48,105 nucleotides of DNA from Protofrankia sp. CiT1 (GCF_917627385.1 NZ_CAKJTL010000009.1:1-48105); one strand, 5' to 3'. Positions 26,980 through 35,697 are shown, counted from the stretch's first letter. Made by a program: numbers and translations. The notes: a model not told the origin generated them from the sequence alone.

Positions 26980-28179
26980 TCAGCGGAGGATGCCGGTATG
27001 ACCGAGAGAGTAACGGCCAGGCTGGGGCCATACGCAGGCGCCGTGCGGACCCGGGCCGACTTTGATGCGCGCGAGCAGGCTGCCGTCCTTTGTCGAGATC
27101 GCGTAGACCTCGCTGTTGTAACGGCCCGTCAGCCACAGGACCGACCCATCGGCTGACACCCCGCCCATATCCGGGCTGCCCCCACCGGGGATCGACCACT
27201 TGGTCCGGACCTGGCGAGTCCCGAAATCAACGACGGAGACAGAGCCCTCACCACGGTTCGACACGTACATCGTGGTTGCGTCGCGACTCGGATAGAGGCC
27301 GTGCGCGCCTGCGCCGGTCGGCAAAAACCCGATCTTCGTAAAACGAATCGGGTCAACAAGGTAGAGGCCGCTAGCCATCATATCCGCCACATAGAGCACC
27401 TCGCCACGTGGGTCGATCTTAATGTCCTGTGGCATGCCCCCGACGGTCAGGTACCCGACAACAGCCGGTGCGCGAAGGTCCACCTTGACCAGCTTGCCGG
27501 AGAACTCGCAGGTGGCAACAAGAAACGAAGCGTCAGCGGCAAAGTCGATATGGTCGACGCCTGGGCAGTCGACCCTGAGTTGCGTGTGCAACCGCCAGGT
27601 ATGCGGATCGTAGAAGTCCAGTCGTTGCAACGCCTCGGCGACGACGACCGCGTACTTCCCGTCCGGGGTGAAGTACATGTTGTAGGGGTCGTCAACACGG
27701 ATGTTCGGTCCTTTGATCTTCCCAGTGGTCGGGTCGATCGGGGTCAAGCTGTTGCCGTCGTTGTTGGTGACGTACAGCGTTGACAGATCCCACGACGGGA
27801 CGACGTGCTGGGGCCGGGCGCCGGTCACATAGTGGTCGATCACCTTGAACGTCGCCGGATCGACCACGTCAACGGTATTGCTGTCGCTGTTCGGAACGTA
27901 GACGAGCGGCCTGGCGTCACGGACGGCCGGGCTGAACTGGTTCATCCCATCAAACGCGTAGACATTCGACGGCGCTGGCTGCGGGGCTCCCACCGGAGGC
28001 GGGGACACCGCGGAGGTGGAAGCCACCCGGACATCCCGTGCCGGTGAACTCGACTGAACAGATGACGGTTTCGCCGAACCGGCGCTTCCGCCACAGGCCG
28101 CCAGCAGCGGAGCACACATGGCGGCAAGCAGCACAAGGCGCGACACCCGCCGTGATCGATCACCGCGAGATATATACAC
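26980..28179 (-). CDS. Beta-propeller (YVTN/lactonase-like) lipoprotein
   Basis: A 399-residue exported protein. A basic N-terminus and hydrophobic stretch end in the lipobox LLAAC (Cys about residue 29), followed by a Ser/Pro-rich linker. The rest is a run of YVTN-type blades with motifs such as LVYVPNSDSNTVDVVDP, TLYVTNNDGNSLTPIDP and TMYVSNRGEGSVSVVDF, as in 6-phosphogluconolactonase-like or quinohemoprotein-like surface proteins. The function is unknown; extracytoplasmic binding or redox-related roles occur in the fold. GTG 28179 has GGAG eight bases upstream; ATG 28236 would add 19 non-signal-like residues. It stands alone. Confidence 0.85.
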   Translation of the reverse strand: MYISRGDRSRRVSRLVLLAAMCAPLLAACGGSAGSAKPSSVQSSSPARDVRVASTSAVSPPPVGAPQPAPSNVYAFDGMNQFSPAVRDARPLVYVPNSDSNTVDVVDPATFKVIDHYVTGARPQHVVPSWDLSTLYVTNNDGNSLTPIDPTTGKIKGPNIRVDDPYNMYFTPDGKYAVVVAEALQRLDFYDPHTWRLHTQLRVDCPGVDHIDFAADASFLVATCEFSGKLVKVDLRAPAVVGYLTVGGMPQDIKIDPRGEVLYVADMMASGLYLVDPIRFTKIGFLPTGAGAHGLYPSRDATTMYVSNRGEGSVSVVDFGTRQVRTKWSIPGGGSPDMGGVSADGSVLWLTGRYNSEVYAISTKDGSLLARIKVGPGPHGACVWPQPGRYSLGHTGILR

Positions 28180-28426
28180 AGATCCGCTCCGAGTCCCCAG
28201 CGAGCAACAATGACATCGAAGGGTAACAGTAAACACACCGCTTGAATGTGGGCGGTGGCGGCGAGGCGAGACGAGACATTTTGATCACGGGTATCCCTGT
28301 TCGCATCATGATCAAAACAGTTTGTAACCAGATCAGCACGCCCGCGAGCAACCACGGCGATCCCAACTGGCCAGCTGACAGGCAAGGTCCTCATCAACAC
28401 GCCAACGCAAGAATTGTCTCTCTCAT

Positions 28427-29062
28427 GTGCATATGGATGCGGTCCCGGCAGACTGGTCCGGCAAGATCCGTTCTGTGACAACCACCGTGCTCCCGAACCG
28501 TGAGTTCGCAGCCTTGTTCCCGCACCGGTACGCCGTCGTGGACGTCGAGACCTCGGGTCTGTCACCCCGGGTGGACCGCGTCCTGTCGGTCGCCGTCGTC
28601 CATGTTGCCGCGGACGGCACGGTCGAGCACAGCTGGTCGACCTTGCTCGATCCGGGCTGTGACCCTGGGCCGGTCCACATTCACGGCCTCACCCGTGAAC
28701 GACTCGCGGGCAGCCCGACGTTCGGCCAGATCGTCGATTCACTGACGTCCCTGCTTGCCGGCCGGGTGTTCGTCGCCCACAACGCGGTGTTCGACTGGCA
28801 AATGATCGCGGCCGAGGCTGGCCGGGCCGACCTACGGCTTCCCGTCGATCGACGGCTGTGTACGCGGGCCCTCGCACGCCAACTCGACCTCCAACTGCCC
28901 AATCTGAAGCTGGCGACCCTCGCGGCACACTGGGGAATACCCCAACGACGGGCGCACGAAGCCGGCGAGGACGCCGCCGTCCTCGCCGCTCTGCTGCCCA
29001 AGCTCCTGCGCCTCGCCGCCAGTCGGGCCGTGGACCTGCCGCTGGTGACCTGCAACGGCTGA
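28427..29062 (+). CDS. DEDDh 3'-5' exonuclease (DnaQ-like)
   Basis: A 211-residue protein with a single exonuclease domain. Motif I DVETSGL has Asp 39/Glu 41, motif II HNAVFDW has Asp 123, and motif III HEAGEDAAVL has His 177/Asp 182, so all DEDDh catalytic residues are present. It would trim single-stranded 3' ends and may proofread, or act in repair as a stand-alone enzyme; no polymerase or helicase domain is fused. The N-terminal boundary is uncertain: GTG 28427, ATG 28433 and GTG 28475 all lack a good ribosome binding site. Divergent from the beta-propeller gene. Confidence 0.88.
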   Translation: MHMDAVPADWSGKIRSVTTTVLPNREFAALFPHRYAVVDVETSGLSPRVDRVLSVAVVHVAADGTVEHSWSTLLDPGCDPGPVHIHGLTRERLAGSPTFGQIVDSLTSLLAGRVFVAHNAVFDWQMIAAEAGRADLRLPVDRRLCTRALARQLDLQLPNLKLATLAAHWGIPQRRAHEAGEDAAVLAALLPKLLRLAASRAVDLPLVTCNG

Positions 29063-29163
29063 CCCGGGAATAGAATCACGCGAGCGATCGGCCTTTTCTG
29101 CTGCGGGTGCGGGTGCGGGTGCGACGCTATCCGGGCGCTATCCGGGCACCGACCGTTGATCGG

Positions 29164-29868
29164 TCAGTCCAGGAGGGTCATGATGCCGCTTATGAGAACG
29201 TAGCCACCGCCAGCGGCGGCGAGCAGGATGAGAAGATCCTGTCCGTGCCGGTGCATCCATCCGTTGTAAGCGGCGAGGATCGCGCCCGTCCGCGCCGGAG
29301 CGACGATTCGCAAAATGATCGGAAGCTCCACCATCTGGAGCACGAAAACAGCACACAGCAACAGCAGCAGTGCGGTTTCAGTGTTGCTGCTGTGGGAATC
29401 AGCAAGATCCTTTATCGCACTGATGTAGAGCAACGACGGCAGATACGTGACCACCCCCAGCAGGTAAACGCGACCAAGTCCAGGGTGCCGTCCAGGCGCG
29501 CCGTTCGCTCCCGTCTCCTTGCCGGGTTCACTCGGTTCGTTCTGTCTATCCAGCCTGTCGGTATCCCTGCTGGCATCCCTGCCGGCACGCTTTCGCCGCC
29601 GGGTGAGGCGAACCGCTACGAACAGCAGCGCAACCCCGAGGAAAACCTGGATTCCACCGCCCGGCGCGGGATGCTGCCGTTCGGTCAGGCCCGAGCCACG
29701 CAAGGCCAACAAAATTGCTATCCCCGCGACGAAAGTGACTGTCGCGGTGCCCGCCAGATAGGCGTACGCATGCCGCATCGAGGCGGGCTCTCCAAGGTAA
29801 CGCAATACAATGGCCAGGCCCAGCGGATAAATGCCGGCGGCAAGCGCAAGGGGCAACGCGCTAGTCAC
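29164..29868 (-). CDS. GAP-family (SfLAP/Sap-like) membrane protein
   Basis: A 234-residue membrane protein with about six hydrophobic segments and a polar Arg/Asp-rich loop in the middle (about residues 88-130). It fits the GAP family (sulfolipid-1-addressing-protein type, PF11139) in size, segment spacing and the GVVTYLPSLLYISAIKDL-like second half. Family members assist lipid or glycolipid export in mycobacteria; the substrate here is unknown. GTG 29868 has GGGTGG upstream. A short unassigned ORF precedes it by 12 bases and may be cotranscribed. Confidence 0.8.
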   Translation of the reverse strand: MTSALPLALAAGIYPLGLAIVLRYLGEPASMRHAYAYLAGTATVTFVAGIAILLALRGSGLTERQHPAPGGGIQVFLGVALLFVAVRLTRRRKRAGRDASRDTDRLDRQNEPSEPGKETGANGAPGRHPGLGRVYLLGVVTYLPSLLYISAIKDLADSHSSNTETALLLLLCAVFVLQMVELPIILRIVAPARTGAILAAYNGWMHRHGQDLLILLAAAGGGYVLISGIMTLLD

Positions 29869-29880
29869 CGCGCCACCCCT

Positions 29881-30036
29881 TCACGGACCTGCCCCCACCA
29901 GAGTCACCGACGCCGCGTGATCCCCCAGCCGTCCCATGGTCACCTTCTTCGTTCCCGCTGCCGCCACAATATGCTCCCGCACCTCGCCCCGCTCCACCCG
30001 AACTGGGTGAGCAGCACGGACGGGTAAGTCGCTCAT
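29881..30036 (-). CDS. Small ORF, hypothetical
   Basis: A 51-residue basic/hydrophobic frame (begins MSDLPVRAAHPVRVERGEVR) just upstream of the GAP-family gene on the same strand. No domain is recognised and only a weak GAAG lies before the ATG, so coding is supported only by position and plausible composition. A longer start at 30186 would overlap the GH15 gene's start and is not favoured. Confidence 0.3.
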   Translation of the reverse strand: MSDLPVRAAHPVRVERGEVREHIVAAAGTKKVTMGRLGDHAASVTLVGAGP

Positions 30037-30138
30037 ACGCTTCGTGAACGGACCGGCAACCTGGGTACACCACTGGGGATACCGCTGCATCCGCCGGAAA
30101 CCGGTGGGTCCGGCACCCGCGGGAGCACAGGGAGAAAA

Positions 30139-32067
30139 ATGGACTATCCGCTGATTGCCGATCACGGCTTGATCGGCGACCTGCACACAGCCGCACTGGT
30201 TACGAAAGATGGCGAGATCGACTGGTTCTGCGCGCCACGGTTCGATTCACCGAGCGTTTTCGCGGCGCTGCTCGACCGTGCGAAAGGGGGACATTTCCGC
30301 ATTGCTCCAGCCGAACCAGGATACATATCCAAACAGCTCTACTTTCCCGACAGCGCGATACTCATCACCCGTTTCATGACCGATGCGGGTGTGGGTGAAG
30401 TGGTTGACTTCATGCCGGTTGTGGACACGAAGCGCGCCACCGACAACCATCGGCTGGTCCGGCTGGTCCGGGTCGTACGCGGTGAGATGCGCTTCACGTT
30501 CGACTGTATGCCGCGGTTCGACTACGGCCGCGCCACCCATACCCTGGATGTGACTGGTGCGGGAGCGGTCTTCCGGGCGAACGGTATACAGCTCACGATG
30601 CATCCGGCCCGGACGATCGGCTGGGCCTCGGCCGACCGCATCCGGAATCCGCGGGGTGACGGTATTCAAGGATCGGCGAACCTGCATGCGGGCGAGATCG
30701 GCGCGGTGATGCTGGAAACCGGTGCGGCCGGGCCACCGCGCCAACTGGCCAGAGATGAAATTATCTCGATGTTCGACGAGACCGTCGCATTCTGGCGTGG
30801 TTGGCTGGGCCGGTCGACCTATCATGGCCGCTGGCGGGAACAGGTGTACCGCTCGGCCATGACGCTGAAGCTGATGACCTACGCACCCACCGGCGCGCTG
30901 GTGGCGGCGCCCACCGCGGGGCTACCCGAGCAGGTGGGCGGCGAACGTAACTGGGACTACCGCTTCACCTGGATCCGCGACGCCTCGTTCTCGGTGTACG
31001 CGCTGCTCGGGCTCGGGTATGTGGAAGAAGCCCGGATGTTCATCGGCTGGCTGTCCGACCGGGTGGAGGAACAAGCGGGCGACGGATCCGGACCGCTAAG
31101 GTTGATGTACCGCGTGGACGGGTCATCCGATCTGGACGAAGAGCTTCTCGAGCACCTTGAGGGGTATCGCGGCTCCCGACCGGTGCGTATCGGCAACGGC
31201 GCTGCCGACCAGCTCCAGCTCGACATCTATGGCGAAGCGCTGGACTCCATCTATTTCGCCGATCACAAGGGTGTCAATCTCAGTCATTCAGGATGGATGC
31301 GGTTGCTCCGGATTCTCGACTGGCTGTGCAGCCACTGGGACTCCCCGGAGGAGGGCATCTGGGAAACCCGCGGCGGACGGGCCGACTTCACCTACGGCCG
31401 GATCAACTCCTGGACAGCCTTCGATCGGGCCATCCGGCTCGCCGCCGAGCACGGCCGGCCCGGCGACCAGGAGCGGTGGGCACGGGAGCGCGAGCGGATC
31501 TACCAGCAGGTCATGGATCGTGGCTGGAACGAAAAGCGTGGGGCCTTCATCCAGCACTACGGCACCGAGGTGCTGGACGCCTCTCTCCTGCGCATGGTGC
31601 AGGTCGGCTTCGTCACGCCGGACGACCCGATGTGGCTGTCCACGCTCGACGCGATGAACTCCGAACTCGTCTCCGACAGCCTCGTCTACCGCTACAACAC
31701 GGAGGCCTCGCCGGACGGGCTGCGCGGCTCGGAGGGGACGTTCTCGCTGTGCACGTTCTGGTATGTCGACGCGCTTGCTCGCTCAGGCCGGCTCACCGAG
31801 GCACAGTTCATCTTCGAGAAGATGCAGACCTACGCCAACCATCTGGGGCTGTACTCCGAGGAGATCGGGCTCACCGGCGAGCAGCTGGGCAACTTCCCAC
31901 AGGCGTTCACCCATCTCGCAATGATCAATGCCGCGATCAACCTGGACCGGCGGCTGAACCGTGCCGAGAGCATCTCCCCGGCCGGGCGTGCGTTCACCAC
32001 GGCCAGCCTCGCCGGGCTGGTCGGCCATGGCAGCTCATGGCCCGGGACATCGAGCGCAGACCAGTGA
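30139..32067 (+). CDS. Glycoside hydrolase family 15 protein (glucoamylase/trehalase-like)
   Basis: A 642-residue enzyme. The N-terminal domain begins YPLIADHGLIGDLHTAALV, typical of bacterial/archaeal GH15 proteins. The (alpha/alpha)6 catalytic domain has GGERNWDYRFTWIRDASF, EGIWETRGG (probable general acid) and EEIGLTGEQLGNFPQAF (probable general base). The family removes glucose from alpha-glucans or splits trehalose by inversion; mycobacterial relatives are trehalases, so trehalose turnover is possible. There is no signal peptide, so it is cytoplasmic. ATG 30139 follows GGGAGAAAA and the length is standard. It stands alone. Confidence 0.93.
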   Translation: MDYPLIADHGLIGDLHTAALVTKDGEIDWFCAPRFDSPSVFAALLDRAKGGHFRIAPAEPGYISKQLYFPDSAILITRFMTDAGVGEVVDFMPVVDTKRATDNHRLVRLVRVVRGEMRFTFDCMPRFDYGRATHTLDVTGAGAVFRANGIQLTMHPARTIGWASADRIRNPRGDGIQGSANLHAGEIGAVMLETGAAGPPRQLARDEIISMFDETVAFWRGWLGRSTYHGRWREQVYRSAMTLKLMTYAPTGALVAAPTAGLPEQVGGERNWDYRFTWIRDASFSVYALLGLGYVEEARMFIGWLSDRVEEQAGDGSGPLRLMYRVDGSSDLDEELLEHLEGYRGSRPVRIGNGAADQLQLDIYGEALDSIYFADHKGVNLSHSGWMRLLRILDWLCSHWDSPEEGIWETRGGRADFTYGRINSWTAFDRAIRLAAEHGRPGDQERWARERERIYQQVMDRGWNEKRGAFIQHYGTEVLDASLLRMVQVGFVTPDDPMWLSTLDAMNSELVSDSLVYRYNTEASPDGLRGSEGTFSLCTFWYVDALARSGRLTEAQFIFEKMQTYANHLGLYSEEIGLTGEQLGNFPQAFTHLAMINAAINLDRRLNRAESISPAGRAFTTASLAGLVGHGSSWPGTSSADQ

Positions 32068-32501
32068 TCGGCGGATCGGTCCACTCATCGATGTGGATAC
32101 ACAGCACCAAAAGTAACTATAAATAATCAATATACATCTCATCGTAACAGACCATGGGCGGTTGATAATTTTTGCATACGGTCCGCCATATTTTTGACAC
32201 TTAAAGTAATTTTTGTTTCCCTAATGCACGTGCGAACGACCGTGCTATATCCTGCGCAGGAAGTACGTGCATCTGCACGCACACCGAGGCTCCCGCCAAG
32301 CGGGAGGAGGTGAGTTCCGCCGGCGGGCTGTTCATGTTCATGTGCCTGTCCAGACGAGCGTGACCGCGTCCGTGCGAGCCACGCCCAGTAATGCGTGCAA
32401 GACCGCGAAGCGAGTTCCGACATGCGCACCACCCCGCCACCGGTGCACAACTATGATCTTTTCGCGTCGCTGGCGGCCAACCGAAATCGAGGGAGACCAC
32501 C
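32068..32501 (+). promoter_or_regulatory. AT-rich upstream region of the DUF397 gene
   Basis: No gene is supported. The segment 32105-32225 is strikingly AT-rich for this genome. It contains TTGACA at about 32194, a candidate -35, though the matching -10 is unclear. Two operator-like motifs, TGCACGTGCG (32225-32234) and TGCATCTGCA (32268-32277), have counterparts before the XRE gene. A long leader of over 200 bases follows, containing a GCGGGAGGAGG-type Shine-Dalgarno sequence without a recognised gene after it. Confidence 0.5.
32225..32277. promoter_or_regulatory. Operator-like TGCA-N2-TGCA pair (DUF397 side)
   Basis: TGCACGTGCG at 32225-32234 and TGCATCTGCA at 32268-32277 follow the pattern TGCA-N2-TGCA (first site 9/10). 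Their centres are 43 bases apart, about four helical turns. The same two cores recur upstream of the adjacent XRE regulator gene. Confidence 0.5.
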
Positions 32502-32738
32502 ATGCAGGAGATCTACAACGGAATATCCGCGACCGCGCTGCCGCAGGTCACGTGGCAGAAGAGCCAGCGGAGCAACTCACAGGGAAACTGCGTGGAGCTG
32601 GCCCGCCTCTCAGCGGACTCCATCGCGGTCCGCAACTCCAGGCACCCCGAAGGTCCCGCACTGATCTACACCCGCGCCGAAATCGAAGCGCTCATCCTCG
32701 GTGCCAAGGACGGCGACTTTGACAACCTGATCCAGTAG
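32502..32738 (+). CDS. DUF397 domain protein
   Basis: A 78-residue protein matching DUF397: W-x-KSQRS followed by GNCVELA, IAVRNSRHPEGPALIYTRAEIEALI and a GDFDNL ending. DUF397 proteins are small partners of XRE regulators in actinomycetes and often act as antagonists or co-factors of them in development and secondary metabolism. ATG 32502 follows GGGAGACCACC. It converges with an XRE-DUF5753 gene across 89 bases, and the two share operator-like motifs, so they form one regulatory pair. Confidence 0.9.
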   Translation: MQEIYNGISATALPQVTWQKSQRSNSQGNCVELARLSADSIAVRNSRHPEGPALIYTRAEIEALILGAKDGDFDNLIQ

Positions 32739-32827
32739 AGACCTCATATGAGCCCGAGACCACTAGGACGCTTCGCGCCCTCTACTGGCGCGAAGAACAT
32801 CATGGTCCGGGTGCGGTCCAGCTCGTG

Positions 32828-33694
32828 TCAGGTGTCGCTGAGGATCCGGCTGAGAGCATCGGTGCTGTCAGCCGGAAGCAGGCTGTCGAGACAGAGGCGG
32901 TTCATGACGTTCAGGTAGCGGTCAACCTCTTCTCGCCTGTCCAGGTAGACGGCACCGCCGAGCTGTTCCAGGTAAACAACGTCCGGTAGATTTTTTCCAG
33001 GGAAACGCAGGACGCTGAATGCACCGCCCTCAGCGGCGTGACCACCGAAATGGAACGGCATGATCTGGAAAGTAAGATTCGGTCGTTCCGTGAGCGCCAT
33101 CAGGTGCTCAAGCTGAGCGCGCATCACCTCGGGCCCACCTATCGGACGCCGCAAGGCAGCCTCATCCACAACTACCCATAACCTAGGACGATCTGGCTTC
33201 ATCAGCAGCTTCTGCCGGTTCATCCGCACACTGATCCGACGCTCGATGGTTTCAGCCGGAATCCCCTTGTAACCCTGAGTTATGATGGCACGAGCGTAGT
33301 CTTCGGTCTGGAGCAGGCCCGGAATGAACTGGATCTCGTAGGTTCGGATCAGTACCGCGGCCTCCTCCAGCCCGATGTAGAACGGGAACCAGCCCGGCAG
33401 GACGTCGCTGTGGCTGTGCCACCACCCAGGCCGGTTGGCTTCGCGAGCCAACGACAACAACGGCGTCCGCTCGGCTTCGTCCAGGACCCCGTAGAGCGTG
33501 AGTAGATCAGCAACGTCGCGCTCTTTGAAGCCGACCCGCCCCAGCTCCAGGCGACTGATCTTTGATTCGGATGCCCGGATGCTGTAAGCCGCATCCTCAC
33601 GACTGATGCCGTTGTCCTCACGAAGCCGACGGAGCTGAGAACCCAGGATGATCCGACACACGGTCGGACCGCCTCCAGCGTCAACGGTCGCCAC
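32828..33694 (-). CDS. XRE-family regulator with DUF5753 domain
   Basis: A 288-residue regulator. The N-terminal helix-turn-helix (about residues 15-72; LRRLREDNGISREDAAYSIR, ESKISRLELGR) is followed by a DUF5753 ligand/partner domain (about 95-280; FIPGLLQTEDYARAI, LTFQIMPF, VYLEQL). This is the standard partner of DUF397 proteins. GTG 33694 is chosen because GAGGGGG lies six bases before it and it gives the family-like M-A-T-V start; ATG 33712 lacks a binding site. Two TGCA-N2-TGCA sites lie 79-108 bases upstream, so autoregulation is likely. Confidence 0.9.
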   Translation of the reverse strand: MATVDAGGGPTVCRIILGSQLRRLREDNGISREDAAYSIRASESKISRLELGRVGFKERDVADLLTLYGVLDEAERTPLLSLAREANRPGWWHSHSDVLPGWFPFYIGLEEAAVLIRTYEIQFIPGLLQTEDYARAIITQGYKGIPAETIERRISVRMNRQKLLMKPDRPRLWVVVDEAALRRPIGGPEVMRAQLEHLMALTERPNLTFQIMPFHFGGHAAEGGAFSVLRFPGKNLPDVVYLEQLGGAVYLDRREEVDRYLNVMNRLCLDSLLPADSTDALSRILSDT

Positions 33695-33772
33695 GGTCGG
33701 CCCCCTCGGCATCAGTCGACGCAAGAGTACGTTATCCGATCTTCCGGCGCCGCATCTGCGCTTCCAGACCTC

Positions 33773-33801
33773 TGCACGTGCACCCGAGCCTTGCATCTGC
33801 A
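33773..33801. promoter_or_regulatory. Operator-like TGCA-N2-TGCA pair (XRE side)
   Basis: TGCACGTGCA (33773-33782, a perfect palindrome) and TGCATCTGCA (33792-33801) both fit TGCA-N2-TGCA, centres 19 bases apart. A weaker variant, CGCATCTGCG, is at 33751-33760. The same cores occur before the DUF397 gene. Confidence 0.55.
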
Positions 33802-33869
33802 TGCTATAAACGCCATGATGTGCAGGCACCCTCACTCATGCCGCGAAAGTGAGGATCTGGGAGGCCGTG

Positions 33870-34211
33870 ATGACAACTCACGGCGCATGCTTGCCCTGTC
33901 TCGCGGCGCTGACGGCTCGCGGGGGAGGGCTGTCGGCGGGGCAGAGCTTCCGACGAACGGCGGGTGGTGGGCTAGCGGCTGCCCACCACCGGAATTCCAG
34001 CGGAATGACTGCGGGAATGCACAGTAGGGACCGATTGGCAAACATGATGGTCGGGCAGCCGTGGTCAGCAATCGTCGGCACCACGGAACATCCCACCATC
34101 AGCTGGAACGCGGCTGACCGCTGGACGCCTGCCAGCTCGGATATCGAGCCGGTGTTTGACTGCGTCAACGGTGCAACCGGCCGAGCGCGGGGGGCCAAGG
34201 GGATCGCATAG
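33870..34211 (+). CDS. Hypothetical 113-residue protein
   Basis: An open frame with ATG 33870 placed five bases after GGGAGG, and its TAG stop inside the loop of a perfect hairpin. The protein has CLPCLAAL near the N-terminus, a Gly/Ala/His-rich middle and an ordinary-looking second half (GQPWSAIVGTTEHPTISW). No domain is recognised. It lies between the XRE operator region and the degenerate NUDIX gene, both of which could share its regulation. The good ribosome binding site and hairpin at the stop favour a real gene, but coding is not proven. Confidence 0.4.
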   Translation: MTTHGACLPCLAALTARGGGLSAGQSFRRTAGGGLAAAHHRNSSGMTAGMHSRDRLANMMVGQPWSAIVGTTEHPTISWNAADRWTPASSDIEPVFDCVNGATGRARGAKGIA

Positions 34212-34223
34212 CGATCCCCTTGG
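34195..34223. terminator. Perfect 13-bp hairpin at the stop codon
   Basis: CCAAGGGGATCGC (34195-34207), loop ATA, GCGATCCCCTTGG (34211-34223): every pair matches. It spans the TAG stop of the preceding small ORF and lies 63 bases before the NUDIX start. There is no T-tract, so it may be an attenuator, mRNA-stability or protein-binding site rather than a simple terminator. Confidence 0.55.
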
Positions 34224-34285
34224 AGTACGGTGCAGGATTTCCGCACATGCGCGCCGCTGCTGGCAAGACCCCCGGAGGGGCTGTG

Positions 34286-34807
34286 GTGACAGGCAATGAT
34301 GCCAACCGCACGGACACCGACTGTGGAGTCCAGCTACCGATCAACATCCATGTGCTGATGTGGCGCGCGGACGGGTCGGTTCTGCTGGGGCGTTCCGGTG
34401 AGCCGGATTCACCCTGGCAACTACCATGGGGCGAGTTACACGGCGGTGAGCCAGCAATAGAGGCTGTGCTCCGGATCGCCGACGACACGGCATCGGTAAT
34501 GGCCATGGCAGCGCATGTGTGGCTCGCGCATGTGGCACATCATTATTATGCCGATACCGGTGAACGGGTGGGGCTGTTCTTCCGGCTGACGCACTGGCGC
34601 GGGATGCCCTCGCCCGGCCAGGACCCGCGAACAAACCAGCTTCAATGGCATCATCTAGACGCTCTGCCGGAGTCGCTTACCGCCCTGGACCGGGAGGCGC
34701 TGGTCCGCTGGCAGGACAATGACATGTATTCAGAACTGGGCTGGAATCCCCGGGTGGGTGCTGCCCCGCGGCTGCGCGGCATCGCGGGCTTCCGGGCGTC
34801 GTCATAG
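34286..34807 (+). CDS. NUDIX-fold protein with degenerate catalytic box
   Basis: A 173-residue protein whose N-terminal half follows a NUDIX hydrolase: INIHVLMWRADGSVLLGRSG, SPWQLPWGELHGGEPAIEAVLR and a second-half GLFFRLTHWRG ... LQWHHLDALPE. The NUDIX box, GX5EX7REUXEEXGU in active enzymes, reads G-ELHGG-E-PAIEAVL-RIADDTAS, so the RE and the metal-binding EE pair are missing. It is therefore probably not a standard diphosphohydrolase and may be a ligand-binding or regulatory NUDIX-like protein. GTG 34286 follows GGAGGGG at five bases; a TTG at 34220 and ATG 34247 are weaker choices. Confidence 0.75.
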   Translation: MTGNDANRTDTDCGVQLPINIHVLMWRADGSVLLGRSGEPDSPWQLPWGELHGGEPAIEAVLRIADDTASVMAMAAHVWLAHVAHHYYADTGERVGLFFRLTHWRGMPSPGQDPRTNQLQWHHLDALPESLTALDREALVRWQDNDMYSELGWNPRVGAAPRLRGIAGFRASS

Positions 34808-34891
34808 GACGACGGTCCCATCGGCCATCCCAGTCGCAGTTGGGCGACATGCCAGCCCGGCATGGCCGGGTGCCGTTTTCTGGGCTGGCGG

Positions 34892-35593
34892 TCAGTGTGC
34901 CCGTGCCCCAGTGGTTCCGGTGACCACGGGATGCACCTGGAATGCGTCACAGATAGTCGTCTGTCGATCGATGTGCTGACCGCCCCCCTGATTCGGTGGT
35001 GTGATCACGAAACTTGCGTACGGCAGGCATGCGTCCTTTTCACCTGATTTGTCCGCGGCGCGGACTGCCGTCCACTCAACCCCGAAGGACGCGCTGTGCT
35101 GTGGCTGGAGGACAACCGTTCCGGGTGGGCTCACCCGGAACAGGCTGCCGCCCTCGGAGCGAGCGGCGGGCCGTTCCTGGCGGCCTTCGCTGTTCAACGC
35201 GACCACGGCTGGATAGCCGATCAGCGAACATGGCCGGTCGGAGATATCGGTGAGGATGACGACGAATCCCTGACGTTCGGCGGACGCGGCGGTTGTCATC
35301 GGCCCGGCGTCAAGCCGTAACTCGGACTCACCGCACACCGGCGGTGATCCAGGCGCAGGAGTCAGCTGGCCACCGGCTATGGGCGACGGCCGCGGGGAGG
35401 AACCCTGGTCGCTGCCAGTCTGCGCCCTGATGCCCGCTTCGGCACCGAGCGGTGCCTGGATCTTCGTCGGGGTAGCGACGGAGGCTGGCGTGGCATCGCC
35501 GGAACTGCATGCGCCAGCCGCGGCGCCGAGAAGAAACAGCCCGGCTCCGATCGCGATGAGCCGGGCCACAGCGGTCCGGGGTTTTTGCACCAT
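34892..35593 (-). CDS. DUF4232-type lipoprotein
   Basis: A 233-residue exported protein. A short basic N-terminus and hydrophobic stretch end at GAAAGAC (Cys about residue 29), followed by a Ser/Thr/Pro-rich linker (30-75). A DUF4232 domain (about 85-230) has the Cys pattern CGESELRL ... RPCSLIGYPAV ... ACLPYASFVI ... ICDAFQVHPV. DUF4232 proteins are frequent actinomycete surface proteins of unknown function. ATG 35593 opens the signal peptide; a start at 35656 would put 21 extra residues before it. Divergent from the thioesterase-like gene. Confidence 0.85.
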   Translation of the reverse strand: MVQKPRTAVARLIAIGAGLFLLGAAAGACSSGDATPASVATPTKIQAPLGAEAGIRAQTGSDQGSSPRPSPIAGGQLTPAPGSPPVCGESELRLDAGPMTTAASAERQGFVVILTDISDRPCSLIGYPAVVALNSEGRQERPAARSEGGSLFRVSPPGTVVLQPQHSASFGVEWTAVRAADKSGEKDACLPYASFVITPPNQGGGQHIDRQTTICDAFQVHPVVTGTTGARAH

Positions 35594-35697
35594 AAACTGG
35601 AAGTCTCGCACTCCCTGGGAACGCCTCGAAAACGCCCACCGTGGCCAGCCCTCCACGGCTCAATGAAGCAAGCACGGCGACCTGCGAGCATGAGGAC

